Made by a program: the position numbers and the translations under genes. This document shows, piece by piece, positions 18,040 through 26,629 of a stretch of 64,000 nucleotides of DNA (its first letter is position 1; the number at the start of each line of letters is the position of its first letter). The notes under the pieces are model-generated. The model saw only the letters and a list, made by a program, of their open reading frames with translations. It made no database searches and was not told the origin of the DNA. The stretch spans positions 62,001-126,000 of the forward strand of contig JBFONV010000007.1 of the NCBI GenBank assembly GCA_040779335.1, given 5' to 3'. The DNA comes from JBFONV01 sp040779335. GTDB lineage: Bacteria; Pseudomonadota; Gammaproteobacteria; Enterobacterales; Alteromonadaceae.

Positions 18040-18229
18040 TTATCCTCCATTTTTTTGTGCTAAAATCTTATCAATTTCAGCGGCGTCGCTTTCTAACTCG
18101 CATTTAATTTTTTCTTGCTGAAACAAGTAGGTGACTTGTTCTTCGATATCAAGTGATAACTCAAAAATCGCGCCCATTTTCGTGTTGATTGGCAATAATA
18201 GCCAGTAGATCTTCTTTAGCTTTTTGCAT
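18040..18229 (-). pseudogene. frameshifted small gene and truncated operon partner
   Basis: On the minus strand an AGGAAG ribosome binding site precedes an ATG at 18229 that opens a 22-codon frame (MQKAKEDLLAIIANQHENGR then stop at 18161). An overlapping frame from 18177 continues with charged, helix-forming sequence (FELSLDIEEQVTYLFQQEKI, ending LAQKNGG) to a stop at 18040. Joined, the two would make one protein of about 60 aa. The end carries a GGAGG that fits an ATG at 18034, but that frame stops after 11 codons (17999). The family is not recognised. I read this as a frameshifted gene plus a truncated downstream gene, though two tiny intact genes cannot be excluded. Apart from these, the 17853-18460 gap holds only a hairpin and an 18-bp repeat. 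Confidence 0.35.
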
Positions 18230-18460
18230 CAATACTTCCTGTCGTTTTATTATTATAAACAACGTGGTTTAGCAATAAGGTGGACGCCATAACGCTTTGA
18301 AATATCGGTAGCTCTTTATTAGCTCAATAAAACCTATTCATTTCGATATTCTGTTTCATACATTTTCGGAAAATATTAGCTAGCATTTTCTAACTAAAAT
18401 CAAAAAATTCAATTATACTTTTTTAAAATTTCCTTTTAACACAAATAGGTTAGACCTAAA

Positions 18461-20491
18461 TTGTTTCTGCTAAAACAATCATTTTTATTATTTGCTATCA
18501 GTGTCTCTTATCTTTCTTACGCTAACCCAGCTAATGATGTGTTTTCTCTGCCGCTTGAGCAATTACAGCACCTTAAAGTGTCGATTGGTTCAAAAAACGA
18601 TGAAACTATCCGAAATAGTCCATCGTCAGTCACAATATTTACGCGTGATGATATCGATAAAATGGGCGTTTCTTCATGGGTGCAACTGATTAATCAAGTG
18701 CCTGGATTCTATAGTATGATGAATTCAGTGGAAGGTAATCAGTCACACATTGTAATGAGAGGTCACGCTCAAACCTACGCTAACACACTATTAGTGTTAC
18801 TCAACGGCCATCGCATTAATGATGATTACACAGGAGGTATAAATTATCTTATCCAATTTATGGATTTAGCTGACGTAAAAAGAGTAGAAATAATCAGAGG
18901 TCCAGGTTCTGCCGTTTATGGTTCTAACGCGTTTAGCGGTGTAATTAATATTTTAACTGAGCCTAGAAAAAACCTTACTGTTGAGTTGGGTGAATTTGAT
19001 ATGAAAAAGTTGCTGGTCAATTATTCAAAGCCTATCGGTCAAAATGATTGGATAATTGGAACGAGTTTATCTATTTCTGGTGATAATGGAGACCAGTTTG
19101 ATCATGTATTTGATCGCAATGATTTGCAAAGTAAAACCCAAGATCCAAAAGAAAATCAGCAAGTGAGAGCTTATTTATCCAACAAAAGCACTCGAATTTT
19201 CGGCCAATTTTTGAATTCAAAAAGAGAAGATTATTACCTTTTTAGACGCTTGAGAGATGGCGTAAATAAGCTAGAAACTAAACATTTGATGCTGGGAGTA
19301 AATCATAAGCTTATTCGCTCAGATACAACCAGTTTAGAGGTTAGCGCAGGTTATCAACGAGCTCATAGAGAATCTATCGGCGCGTTAACTCCAAAGGGCG
19401 AAGCACCTTTTGAAGACGTCGATTTTTTATTTGGCGTCCGTTTGAAATATGACTCAATGAATGTAAATTTGGATTATAAGCATCAGTTGAGCGAGAGTTT
19501 GACCTTAAATTCAGGTTTATCTTATTCAGAAAGTCAGGTGCCGAATGCCAATATAAAAAGTAATTTCGATATCTATGGCGATTTTGCGCAATTACCAAAG
19601 GTTACTCTTTTTGACGGAGCCGATCAAAGTACAGTTCTTGATAATAAACGACGTGTAAGTAGTGCATATTTGCAGACTCAATGGCAAGTCTCTTCGGCGT
19701 TAAAAGTTACCACTGGATTGAGATTTGATGGCTATAACGATATTAAAAATGCGACTACTCCAAGGCTTGGCATTATTTATCGTTTAGATGATAAACAGAC
19801 GCTTAAATATCTTTTCGGCAAGGCATATCGAGCCCCTTCTTTAGGCGACTTATATGATGAAGAGAGCGGTTTAACTATCGGTAGCGATCAGCTTAAAGCT
19901 AGTGAAATAATAACGTCTGAATTGATATATTTTCGTGCGATGCAAAAATCTCAATTTATAGCAACGTTCTTCTCAAATAAACAAACTAACATTATCGGTT
20001 ATCAAGCAGACGGTAAAGGTAATCAAGCGCTTGCTAATGTTGCGTCCAATGATGTTGAAGGGATGGAATTAGAATATGTTTATCACCCTATTAAAGACCT
20101 TCGCTTAAATGCTTCTTTTAGTCACCTATGGAAGAATGAAACATATTTGGGGGATTCAACTTTACTTCCTAAATCAGAGGATGTTTCCGCAAAAAATTTA
20201 ATGAACTTCAATGCGTTTTATCAATACCAAGATTGGTCATTTAATCTAAATGGAAGTTGGCGCTCCGATGTTAATGTTTTAAATGATGGCGGATTAATGC
20301 TACTAAACGGTAACATTAAAAAACGCCTTAATCAGAATATGACTATTTCATTTAAAGTGACTAACTTACTTGATGAAAATTATTTTACGTCATCTCACAC
20401 GTCTTTGGGTAATGATATTGGTGGAAACGAGGTGCGGAAATTCCCAGCAAGAGGCAGGCAGGCGTTGTTGGCGTTTACCTATGATTTTTAA
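18461..20491 (+). CDS. TonB-dependent outer-membrane receptor
   Basis: A 676-aa receptor for energy-dependent uptake of an unidentified ligand. It has a TTG start, a signal peptide ending near SYANP, a plug domain (about 40-165) with IRNSPSSVTIFTRDDIDKMG, LLVLLNGHRIND and IRGPGSAVYGSNAFSGVINI, and a beta-barrel ending in QALLAFTYDF with a terminal Phe. The barrel is of the colicin-receptor/vitamin-B12-like type. The plug lacks features that would name the ligand. It stands alone with no linked transporter, in an accessory stretch flanked by decayed genes. Confidence 0.9.
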   Translation: MFLLKQSFLLFAISVSYLSYANPANDVFSLPLEQLQHLKVSIGSKNDETIRNSPSSVTIFTRDDIDKMGVSSWVQLINQVPGFYSMMNSVEGNQSHIVMRGHAQTYANTLLVLLNGHRINDDYTGGINYLIQFMDLADVKRVEIIRGPGSAVYGSNAFSGVINILTEPRKNLTVELGEFDMKKLLVNYSKPIGQNDWIIGTSLSISGDNGDQFDHVFDRNDLQSKTQDPKENQQVRAYLSNKSTRIFGQFLNSKREDYYLFRRLRDGVNKLETKHLMLGVNHKLIRSDTTSLEVSAGYQRAHRESIGALTPKGEAPFEDVDFLFGVRLKYDSMNVNLDYKHQLSESLTLNSGLSYSESQVPNANIKSNFDIYGDFAQLPKVTLFDGADQSTVLDNKRRVSSAYLQTQWQVSSALKVTTGLRFDGYNDIKNATTPRLGIIYRLDDKQTLKYLFGKAYRAPSLGDLYDEESGLTIGSDQLKASEIITSELIYFRAMQKSQFIATFFSNKQTNIIGYQADGKGNQALANVASNDVEGMELEYVYHPIKDLRLNASFSHLWKNETYLGDSTLLPKSEDVSAKNLMNFNAFYQYQDWSFNLNGSWRSDVNVLNDGGLMLLNGNIKKRLNQNMTISFKVTNLLDENYFTSSHTSLGNDIGGNEVRKFPARGRQALLAFTYDF

Positions 20492-20638
20492 AAAATATTG
20501 TATGTTTAATAAATTTTCTTTTGCAATGATAAGCAAGAGTAGGTGATCCGTATTAATGACCAAGCTATTTCGTAATTGATACTTTGTAATTAGCTGAGTC
20601 TAAAGAGCTATTTAGCGCACTCTTCCTTTGTATGCATT

Positions 20639-20776
20639 CTACCGTTTAAAACAATATCCACACTCAAAGCATTGAAACTCGTTATTCAATCGGTCCGAAT
20701 ACATCGAGCATCTAACAACAGGTGGAGCTAAATGCTTGTCAAACAATGGATTGACTAGAAAGTTATTATTTAAACC
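20639..20776 (-). pseudogene. Cys-rich gene remnant (C-terminal fragment)
   Basis: A 45-codon open frame without a usable start codon, bounded upstream by a stop. It reads like a true protein end: FLVNPLFDKHLAPPVVRC, then NNEFQCFECGYCFKR. The spacing C-x12-C-x2-C-x2-C suggests a small zinc-binding ribbon. I do not recognise the family and see no Met near the front, so it is probably the 3' end of a lost gene. Confidence 0.3.
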
Positions 20777-20819
20777 TCAGCACTATTTTGAAACCCAAGA
20801 GGGTGAAATAAATGACATG

Positions 20820-20837
20820 CGAAATTCGAGGTTATTT
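20820..20837. repeat. 18-bp direct repeat, second copy
   Basis: Second copy of CGAAATTCGNGGTTATTT (first at 17970-17987, one mismatch), located 19 bp beyond the stop of the esterase remnant on the minus strand. Confidence 0.5.
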
Positions 20838-20855
20838 ACCTGCCATTAGCAATAA

Positions 20856-21124
20856 TTATTTTTTTAACAGCCAATATAAACCTTGAATTACCGTTGTTGG
20901 GAAAGCTGTTTCATGATTTGCACCTGCTATTTCGACAAACTTCATGATTGTTTTTGGAAATTTATCACTGAAAATTTTGGAGACTAAACGTTTTGCACCT
21001 AGCACCATATCGTGATTAGTTGCATTGAAATGCGCGGAATTTCAAATTGTCTTGTTTCTTTAGCAAAAGCAGGTTGAAAGCAGCCAATTAAAAGGAATAT
21101 TAGAATATTAAAGGAAAAATTCAT
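20856..21124 (-). pseudogene. internally deleted esterase remnant (COG2819-like)
   Basis: From an ATG at 21124 the minus strand encodes a complete signal peptide (MNFSFNILIFLLIGCFQPAF, cut near AFA-KE) and then KETRQFEIP. After a frame change the sequence continues as AHFNATNHDMVLGAKRLVSK and later VEIAGANHETAFPTTVIQGL to a stop at 20856. That second part matches the C-terminal end of enterochelin-esterase-like alpha/beta hydrolases, including the catalytic His in ANHETAFP. The whole middle of about 200 residues is missing, so this is a deleted gene. The rest of the 20492-21711 gap holds the Cys-rich remnant, a nested palindrome and no other coding sequence I can support. Confidence 0.6.
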
Positions 21125-21273
21125 CGAAACTCCATTTCTGTCTAGGGATGATATCTAGGCCTCGTTGGCATTGATTTACCATTGCAAAAAGCTAAACAGG
21201 CTTCAAGTATGATCTTTCCATAAACCTAATGTTTAAAAAAGTATCTGTAACCATGCTTTTCTATTTAAAGCGT

Positions 21274-21321
21274 CTACTCTCGCGGCATACTCTACCTTTA
21301 GAGTAACACCGAGAATAGTAG
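21274..21321. repeat. nested inverted repeat with perfect 18-bp core
   Basis: The core TACTCTA-CCTT-TAGAGTA (21288-21305) is a perfect dyad with 7-bp arms. It is flanked by an imperfect outer pair, CTACTCTCG (from 21274) and CGAGAATAGTAG (to 21321). It lies about 150 bp upstream of the esterase remnant. It could be an operator of a MerR-like regulator or a folded RNA; there is no T-run. Confidence 0.5.
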
Positions 21322-21711
21322 CTAGAGTCGAATTATATATTGATTTTGATGCAACTAAAACATCCGAAAGTTAGCTATTTATAATGATGAGGAGTAAATT
21401 CTATTGGGTTTGAAAATCCACATTGGTTACCCAAACAGCAATGGTTAACGTTATCAGCAAAAAAAACGTCATGATTTTTCATCTTTAGCTCCTGTTTATG
21501 ACTAGTGATTGGCTTGCACGTCGGGGATAATTCTATCCATTAATTTCTGCTTTCCTCTATTGATGTAGGATTTAACTTGCTAACTTTCGAACTTAATGAG
21601 ATTGTGCTTAATTGAATGCTTCAGCCATGTAATTGCCAGCATATTTTATCTCTAATTATGGTCGTGATTTGTAATTATTAACAAAAGTGACATTTTTAAT
21701 CAGGGATTTAA

Positions 21712-22941
21712 ATGATATTTCAAATAAAAAAACATTCAACTATACATCAAATAATAACAGCACTGTGTGTGTTACTTAGTAGTCTAGTAATTACAGGTTG
21801 TGGTGGATCAAACAACGAGCCACCGTGCAGTCGCTCTGAAGATGCGTGCATAATACCACCGCCCGAACCTGTTGAAATTTGGTGGGACGTACCATTGCCA
21901 GACTTTGCTGATAATCAAGATAGACCTACAGTGAGTATACTTGGTAGCAGAACCGAATTTCTAACTTTAAATGAAAATTACCTAGAGCAAGGCGCTACTG
22001 CTTTGGATGAACAAGATGGTGACATATCGTCACAGATAAATATTAGCGGCCAAGTAAATGCCAGTACTATTGGTGACTATCTCATCAAGTATTCAGTAAC
22101 CGATAGCAGTGGCCTCAATGCCATTGAACAAATTAGAATTGTTAGGGTTATGGCTGATTCGGCAGAAAACTTTTCTCGCCGACCACTTGGTAGCACTATT
22201 GCAAACTTTGGTTATCTCGAGCATTTGCCTTTGGATTATGGCCAAACAACCGAGCAAAAACCCCCTTTACTTATTTACCTTCATGGTTCAGGAGGAAATG
22301 CGCAGTTTGCTAACACCACAGATCCAACATTAGCATTAGATTCTATAATCAATAATCAGGGGTTACCAAAGCTAATTGAAGAGAATCAGTGGGATAATAC
22401 ATTACCGTTTTTAGTATTAGCACCTCTCTTAGGAGCCGTCCCCAGTGCAGAATACAAAGAAAGAATAGATGCCTTTGTTGAGTTTGCTATTCGAGCATAT
22501 GATATTGATACTTCACGAGTCTACATGGCTGGTTGGAGTAATGGTGGTTTTATAAGTTATGAGTATGCGATCAATTTTCCTGAAAAAATAGCAGCAGTCA
22601 TTCCTATGTCATCAGGCCTTCCCTATGAATTAGATGACCTGCCAGATAATTTTTGTGGTATCGGGCAAGTACCTGTTTGGTTGTTTCACGGTACTGATGA
22701 TGAGGTCATACCTTTTGCAAACTCAGTAAATGGTTATAATACAACTATAGACAATTGCCAACCTAACGTACTGCCTAAACTATCACTAATTGTTGGTGGT
22801 AAACATGCAATTCATAAATCAGTTTACGACCTTACTGCCATGACTGGTGGTAGTGAGGATGCACAATACGATACGAGGTTTTCTCCTTACGATTTAAGTA
22901 TCTATCAGTGGTTACTAAGTCACAGTTTGACCGACAGATAG
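21712..22941 (+). CDS. lipoprotein esterase with DUF5011 domain
   Basis: A 409-aa lipoprotein: the signal peptide ends in the lipobox LVITGC, so Cys30 is probably lipidated. A bacterial Ig-like DUF5011 domain follows (about 70-148: DEQDGDISSQINISG, IKYSVTDSSGLNAIEQIRI). Then comes an alpha/beta hydrolase of the PHB-depolymerase/feruloyl-esterase (LpqC) group with the oxyanion region LLIYLHGSGGNA, nucleophile AGWSNGGFIS, acid WLFHGTDDEVIPF and His in GGKHAIHKSVYD. All catalytic residues appear present. The substrate, perhaps an ester-linked polysaccharide or polyester, is unknown. It is transcribed alone. Confidence 0.88.
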   Translation: MIFQIKKHSTIHQIITALCVLLSSLVITGCGGSNNEPPCSRSEDACIIPPPEPVEIWWDVPLPDFADNQDRPTVSILGSRTEFLTLNENYLEQGATALDEQDGDISSQINISGQVNASTIGDYLIKYSVTDSSGLNAIEQIRIVRVMADSAENFSRRPLGSTIANFGYLEHLPLDYGQTTEQKPPLLIYLHGSGGNAQFANTTDPTLALDSIINNQGLPKLIEENQWDNTLPFLVLAPLLGAVPSAEYKERIDAFVEFAIRAYDIDTSRVYMAGWSNGGFISYEYAINFPEKIAAVIPMSSGLPYELDDLPDNFCGIGQVPVWLFHGTDDEVIPFANSVNGYNTTIDNCQPNVLPKLSLIVGGKHAIHKSVYDLTAMTGGSEDAQYDTRFSPYDLSIYQWLLSHSLTDR

Positions 22942-22996
22942 CGTTTGTTTCGGTAGAGGTTTGAGGAAGTGTTGTCAGATCTCTACTTTAGACTGG

Positions 22997-23119
22997 ATGG
23001 ATTTTGATAAACATACTTATTTGAGTGACCAACAGATAATAGGTACGATAGGTCTAGATGAAAGTTGGCACTCCTTTGTTGGAGACTATATTAATACCAC
23101 CTCTCTATATGATATATAA
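22997..23119 (+). other. 40-codon open frame, possible gene fragment
   Basis: From an ATG at 22997 the frame encodes protein-like sequence (MDFDKHTYLSDQQIIGTIGL, ending TTSLYDI) and is open further upstream without a good start or ribosome binding site. It may be a leftover of a lost gene end or chance. Confidence 0.2.
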
Positions 23120-23126
23120 ATCTAAA

Positions 23127-24320
23127 TCAACACACTTGCCCACAGGCGATACCTTGTGCCCAGCATGCCTGAAAATTGTAGCCACCTAACCACCCAGTGA
23201 CATCGATCACTTCACCAATAAAGTAGAGGTTTGGTACTTTCTTGCAGGCAAATGTTTTTGATGAAAGCTCATCGGTGTCGACTCCACCCAAAGTAACTTC
23301 CGCTGTACGATAACCTTCAGTACCGTTGGGCTTTATTTGCCAGTGATGGATATATTCTGCCAATTGCTCAATGTCGTTGTTTGTGAGTTGATTGATATTT
23401 TTGTCAACGATTTCTTGTTGGCTGATCATCGCTTCGACAAAGCTTTTTGGCAGCAAGGTTGCTAATTGGTTTTTCAGTGATTTTTTTGAATGACTTTCTC
23501 GCCACAGCGTTATTTGTTGCTGAATTGTCGTTTCAGGTAATAAGTTAATACTAACGGATTGTCCTGCTTGCCAAAAAGATGATATTTGCAGTATTGCTGG
23601 CCCCGATAGTCCGCGGTGAGTAAATAAGATGTTTTCTTTAAACTGAGCGCCGTTTTCGCTGTTTACTACTGTGGGAATACTGATACCTGATAGTCCATCA
23701 AATCTTTCTTTATCATGTTGGTGCAGGGTGAAGGGCACCAGAGCTGCGGTAGTAGGTAATACATTTAAGCCAAACTGTTCAGCAATTTTATAACCGATAG
23801 GTGTAGCGCCTAATTTGGGCATAGTTAACCCCCCTGAGGCCACCACCAGTGATTCACACAAGTAATGATTATCTGTCGTATCAACAGCAAAACCCGTTTC
23901 TGTTTTCCTTACCGATAATACTTCGTTGCGTAATTTGACCTCAGCACCAGCCCAATCACACTCTGTCATTAATATATCGACAATGTCTTGGGCAGAATTA
24001 TCGCAAAATAGCTGACCTAAGGTTTTATGATGATATTCAACGCCGTGGCGTTCAACCAATTCAATAAAGTCTTGGGCACTGTAACGACTTAGGGCTGATT
24101 TGATAAAGTGGGGATTTTGACAAAGATAGTTTTCAGGCTTGGCGTTTTCATTGGTGAAATTACAACGACCACCACCACTGATCAAAATTTTTCGGCCGGG
24201 CTTTTTACCCATATCGACGACAATGACTTTTTTGCCGCGATATCCAGCGGTAGCCGCGCACATCAGTCCAGCTGCCCCTGCACCTATGATAAGTACGTCA
24301 GTTTCAATGGCAGTGCTCAT
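23127..24320 (-). CDS. BaiN/RdsA-like NAD(P)/FAD-dependent flavoprotein (HI0933 family)
   Basis: A flavoprotein of the HI0933/YhiN family, soluble and of unclear role. It has the FAD-binding Rossmann motif DVLIIGAGAAGLMCAATAG, GKKPGRKILISGGGRCNFTN, LVVASGGLTMPKLG and a C-terminal GEVIDVTGWLGGYNFQACW, all diagnostic. The open frame starts at 24359, but Met14 (24320), with an AAGGAT box upstream and directly before the Rossmann strand, is the likelier start and gives 397 aa. Confidence 0.92.
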   Translation of the reverse strand: MSTAIETDVLIIGAGAAGLMCAATAGYRGKKVIVVDMGKKPGRKILISGGGRCNFTNENAKPENYLCQNPHFIKSALSRYSAQDFIELVERHGVEYHHKTLGQLFCDNSAQDIVDILMTECDWAGAEVKLRNEVLSVRKTETGFAVDTTDNHYLCESLVVASGGLTMPKLGATPIGYKIAEQFGLNVLPTTAALVPFTLHQHDKERFDGLSGISIPTVVNSENGAQFKENILFTHRGLSGPAILQISSFWQAGQSVSINLLPETTIQQQITLWRESHSKKSLKNQLATLLPKSFVEAMISQQEIVDKNINQLTNNDIEQLAEYIHHWQIKPNGTEGYRTAEVTLGGVDTDELSSKTFACKKVPNLYFIGEVIDVTGWLGGYNFQACWAQGIACGQVC

Positions 24321-24402
24321 TAATCTAATCCTTGGGATATTACAGAGAAGGTTGAACAACCATAAAGGACAAATTGCCCTTTACGGAGTTAGTGAGTAAA
24401 CA

Positions 24403-24930
24403 CTATGGGGCGGTATTGTTCATGATACTACTTGAACCTGCTTTTGCCATTTCAGCGAGATCTTTATCAACAAAAAACAGCGCATGTCCGTCGTGTCCTA
24501 CTAGGTTGATTTTATCTAACACACTTTTAAACAAGGTCTCTTCTTCGTGCTGTTCAGCAACATACCACTGTAAGAAATTGAATGTAGAATAGTCTTGGCT
24601 GGTAAAGGCCTGATGCGCCAAAGCGTTAATGCATTCCGTGATTTTACATTCATGTTCGTAGGTTTTCTCAAATACATCTGCTAGAGAATCAAATTCATGT
24701 GGCGGAGCATCAATGGCACCTAAAATAGGTAATGCACCCGTTTCGCTGACATAGGTAAATAAACGGGTCATATGATCCATTTCTTCTAACGCGTGCTTGC
24801 GCATAAATTCGGCGGCACCTTCAAAGCCTTTTTCTTCACACCAGGCACTCATTTGTAAATATAGATTTGAAGAATAAAACTCTAAGTTAATTTGGTCATT
24901 CAATTTGACAACCATTTCAGGTTTTAACAT
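24403..24930 (-). CDS. ftnA: non-heme ferritin FtnA
   Basis: Ferritin stores iron as a mineral in a 24-subunit shell. The 175-aa protein has the ferroxidase ligands in NLEFYSSNLYLQMS, LEEMDHMTRLF and WYVAEQHEEETLF, and the usual four-helix-bundle length. Ile/Leu-rich helices and the trailing FFVDKDLAEMA match enterobacterial FtnA. It precedes the flavoprotein gene on the same strand, with an 82-bp gap. No Fur box was recognised upstream. Confidence 0.95.
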   Translation of the reverse strand: MLKPEMVVKLNDQINLEFYSSNLYLQMSAWCEEKGFEGAAEFMRKHALEEMDHMTRLFTYVSETGALPILGAIDAPPHEFDSLADVFEKTYEHECKITECINALAHQAFTSQDYSTFNFLQWYVAEQHEEETLFKSVLDKINLVGHDGHALFFVDKDLAEMAKAGSSSIMNNTAP

Positions 24931-25043
24931 TGTTTACCTCAGGTTTTGTTGGTGGAAAAGGCATGGATTCAGGAGCAATAATATCATTACTCCTTATCTT
25001 GTGTCTTGGCATAGAAAAATTTATTTAGCTTTATGCCCAAAGG

Positions 25044-25517
25044 TTACAGGGAATTTAAAATAACTTCGGCTTTACTGACGTCAAATTCTTTCGGCTTTTC
25101 AATATTAAGGCTAGTAACAATACCGTGGTCTATAACCATCGAATAACGCTGTGATCGCAAACCACCAAACGCGCCTGTATCCATTTCTAATCCCAGCGCT
25201 TTGGTGTAACTGCCATCGCCATCACCAAGCATCATTATTTCGTTGGCATTTTGTGCTTCTCCCCAGGCGTTCATGACAAAGGCATCGTTAACAGATAAAC
25301 ACATGATGGCATCAATACCTTTCGCTTTTAGCTCATCGGCATTAACTACATAACCCGGTAAATGTGCCGCCGAACAGGTGGGAGTAAATGCGCCAGGAAC
25401 AGCAAATAATACAACTTTTTTATCTTGAAAAAGCTCAGGACATTCGTGGTTGACTAAGTTACCGTCAACTAATTGTTGTAATTGCCCTGGAGGCATGAGA
25501 TTACTAACTTCGATCAT
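25044..25517 (-). CDS. peroxiredoxin (Prx5-like)
   Basis: A 157-aa thiol peroxidase of the Prx5 class, which reduces H2O2 and alkyl hydroperoxides. The peroxidatic Cys is in VPGAFTPTCSAAHLPGYV, and SVNDAFVMNAWGEAQ and LGLEMDTGAFGGLRSQRYSM are typical of this class. No second Cys follows in the C-terminal half, so a 1-Cys or glutaredoxin-dependent mechanism is inferred. It sits upstream of ferritin on the same strand, a sensible pairing for iron and peroxide handling. Confidence 0.93.
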   Translation of the reverse strand: MIEVSNLMPPGQLQQLVDGNLVNHECPELFQDKKVVLFAVPGAFTPTCSAAHLPGYVVNADELKAKGIDAIMCLSVNDAFVMNAWGEAQNANEIMMLGDGDGSYTKALGLEMDTGAFGGLRSQRYSMVIDHGIVTSLNIEKPKEFDVSKAEVILNSL

Positions 25518-25562
25518 GGTATTTACCTAATAATTAATAGTTAAAGTGAGTGTAAACGCTAG

Positions 25563-25718
25563 TTAAGTAAGCTTGACTGGTTTACATAAAAAACCTTTAT
25601 CGTGCGCCGCTCTTGCACAATCTTTGCAAATAAAACGCGGTTTATCAACAATGTGAACTAGGACATGGATCTCTTTTTCGATGTCCTTTTTCTTCCATTT
25701 GCATAACGCTTTAGCCAT
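25563..25718 (-). CDS. 51-aa Cys-containing basic protein
   Basis: A short gene with start ATG at 25718 preceded by GGAATG, coding for a basic protein: MAKALCKWKKKDIEKEI, then VDKPRFICKDCARAAHD and FLCKPVKLT. The four cysteines (C6, C31-x2-C34, C45) could bind zinc. It looks like a conserved small protein of marine gammaproteobacteria in layout, but I cannot name a family. It lies in the peroxiredoxin-ferritin run, 45 bp before the peroxiredoxin start. Confidence 0.65.
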   Translation of the reverse strand: MAKALCKWKKKDIEKEIHVLVHIVDKPRFICKDCARAAHDKGFLCKPVKLT

Positions 25719-25827
25719 AAAATACATTCCACGACATTTGATTATTACAGTGTAGGATCATTCAAATGAACTTGGCACTTTTTAGTTGTGTATTCTCAAT
25801 TTATTCAACTCATTATTTCACTTAGTA

Positions 25828-26628
25828 TTAGTTGTCTTTTGGAATAGCGAGATTCACATAAACGTCAAAACGGTTTTTCTTCATCTTTATACTGGTCGAC
25901 GGCTTTTGGTCGGCTAAAGGCGGTGCATAGTTTGGTCTTTTTACTACCACACGATATTTTGCTAACGCTAGCGCCGGTGCTAATAAACTGTCGGCATCTA
26001 AATCTTCACCCACTAATGATTGAAACACGCGCATTTCTTTTTTGACCAGTGCTGATTTTTCTCGATGGGGGTACATGGGATCGAGATAAATAACGTCGGG
26101 CTGCGCTACCATGGGCATGTTTTCAATGGAAGAGGCGTGGATAAGTTTGAGCTTGTCGCCAATCAGCTGATTTATCTCTATATTTAACTGAGCTCTTTCC
26201 AGACCGTCCGCTAATAATGCGGCGACGACCGGCATTCTTTCCATCATAGTCACTTGACAGCCCAGGCTAGCGAGTAAAAAACTATCTCGACCTAGTCCTG
26301 CGGTCGCATCTAGCACATGTGGAGTAAAGCCGTGTTTTAAGCCGATAGCTTTGGCGATGTCTTGTCCTCTACCACCTCCAAATTTACGGCGATGAGCAAC
26401 TGCGCCATCAACAAAGTCGACTTTTATCGCACCGAGTTTAGGTTCATCAAGTTTACATAACTCAAGGTGTTGATGATTCACTTGCAATAAATACTGCAGC
26501 TGCGGATGTTTGTTAGCTGATGCCTGATCACCAATATAATCAAATTGCCAAAGAGCGGCTATTTTTTTGGCTTTATCGGCATCACTTTGGTCACAATAAG
26601 CAACCGCGATAATTGCATTGTCAGCCAT
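25828..26628 (-). CDS. rsmJ: 16S rRNA (guanine(1516)-N(2))-methyltransferase
   Basis: RsmJ methylates G1516 of 16S rRNA using S-adenosylmethionine. The motifs are HVLDATAGLGRDSFLLASLG (SAM binding), MMERMPVVAALLADGLERA, and YLDPMYPHREKSALVKKEM (catalytic D-P-M-Y). The frame is open to 26667, but the Met at 26628 begins MADNAIIAVAYC and sits one base after the upstream stop, so it is chosen; length 266 aa. The neighbour prlC upstream matches the prlC-rsmJ pairing known from enterobacteria, here with a glycosylase gene between them. Confidence 0.93.
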   Translation of the reverse strand: MADNAIIAVAYCDQSDADKAKKIAALWQFDYIGDQASANKHPQLQYLLQVNHQHLELCKLDEPKLGAIKVDFVDGAVAHRRKFGGGRGQDIAKAIGLKHGFTPHVLDATAGLGRDSFLLASLGCQVTMMERMPVVAALLADGLERAQLNIEINQLIGDKLKLIHASSIENMPMVAQPDVIYLDPMYPHREKSALVKKEMRVFQSLVGEDLDADSLLAPALALAKYRVVVKRPNYAPPLADQKPSTSIKMKKNRFDVYVNLAIPKDN

Positions 26629-26629
26629 G

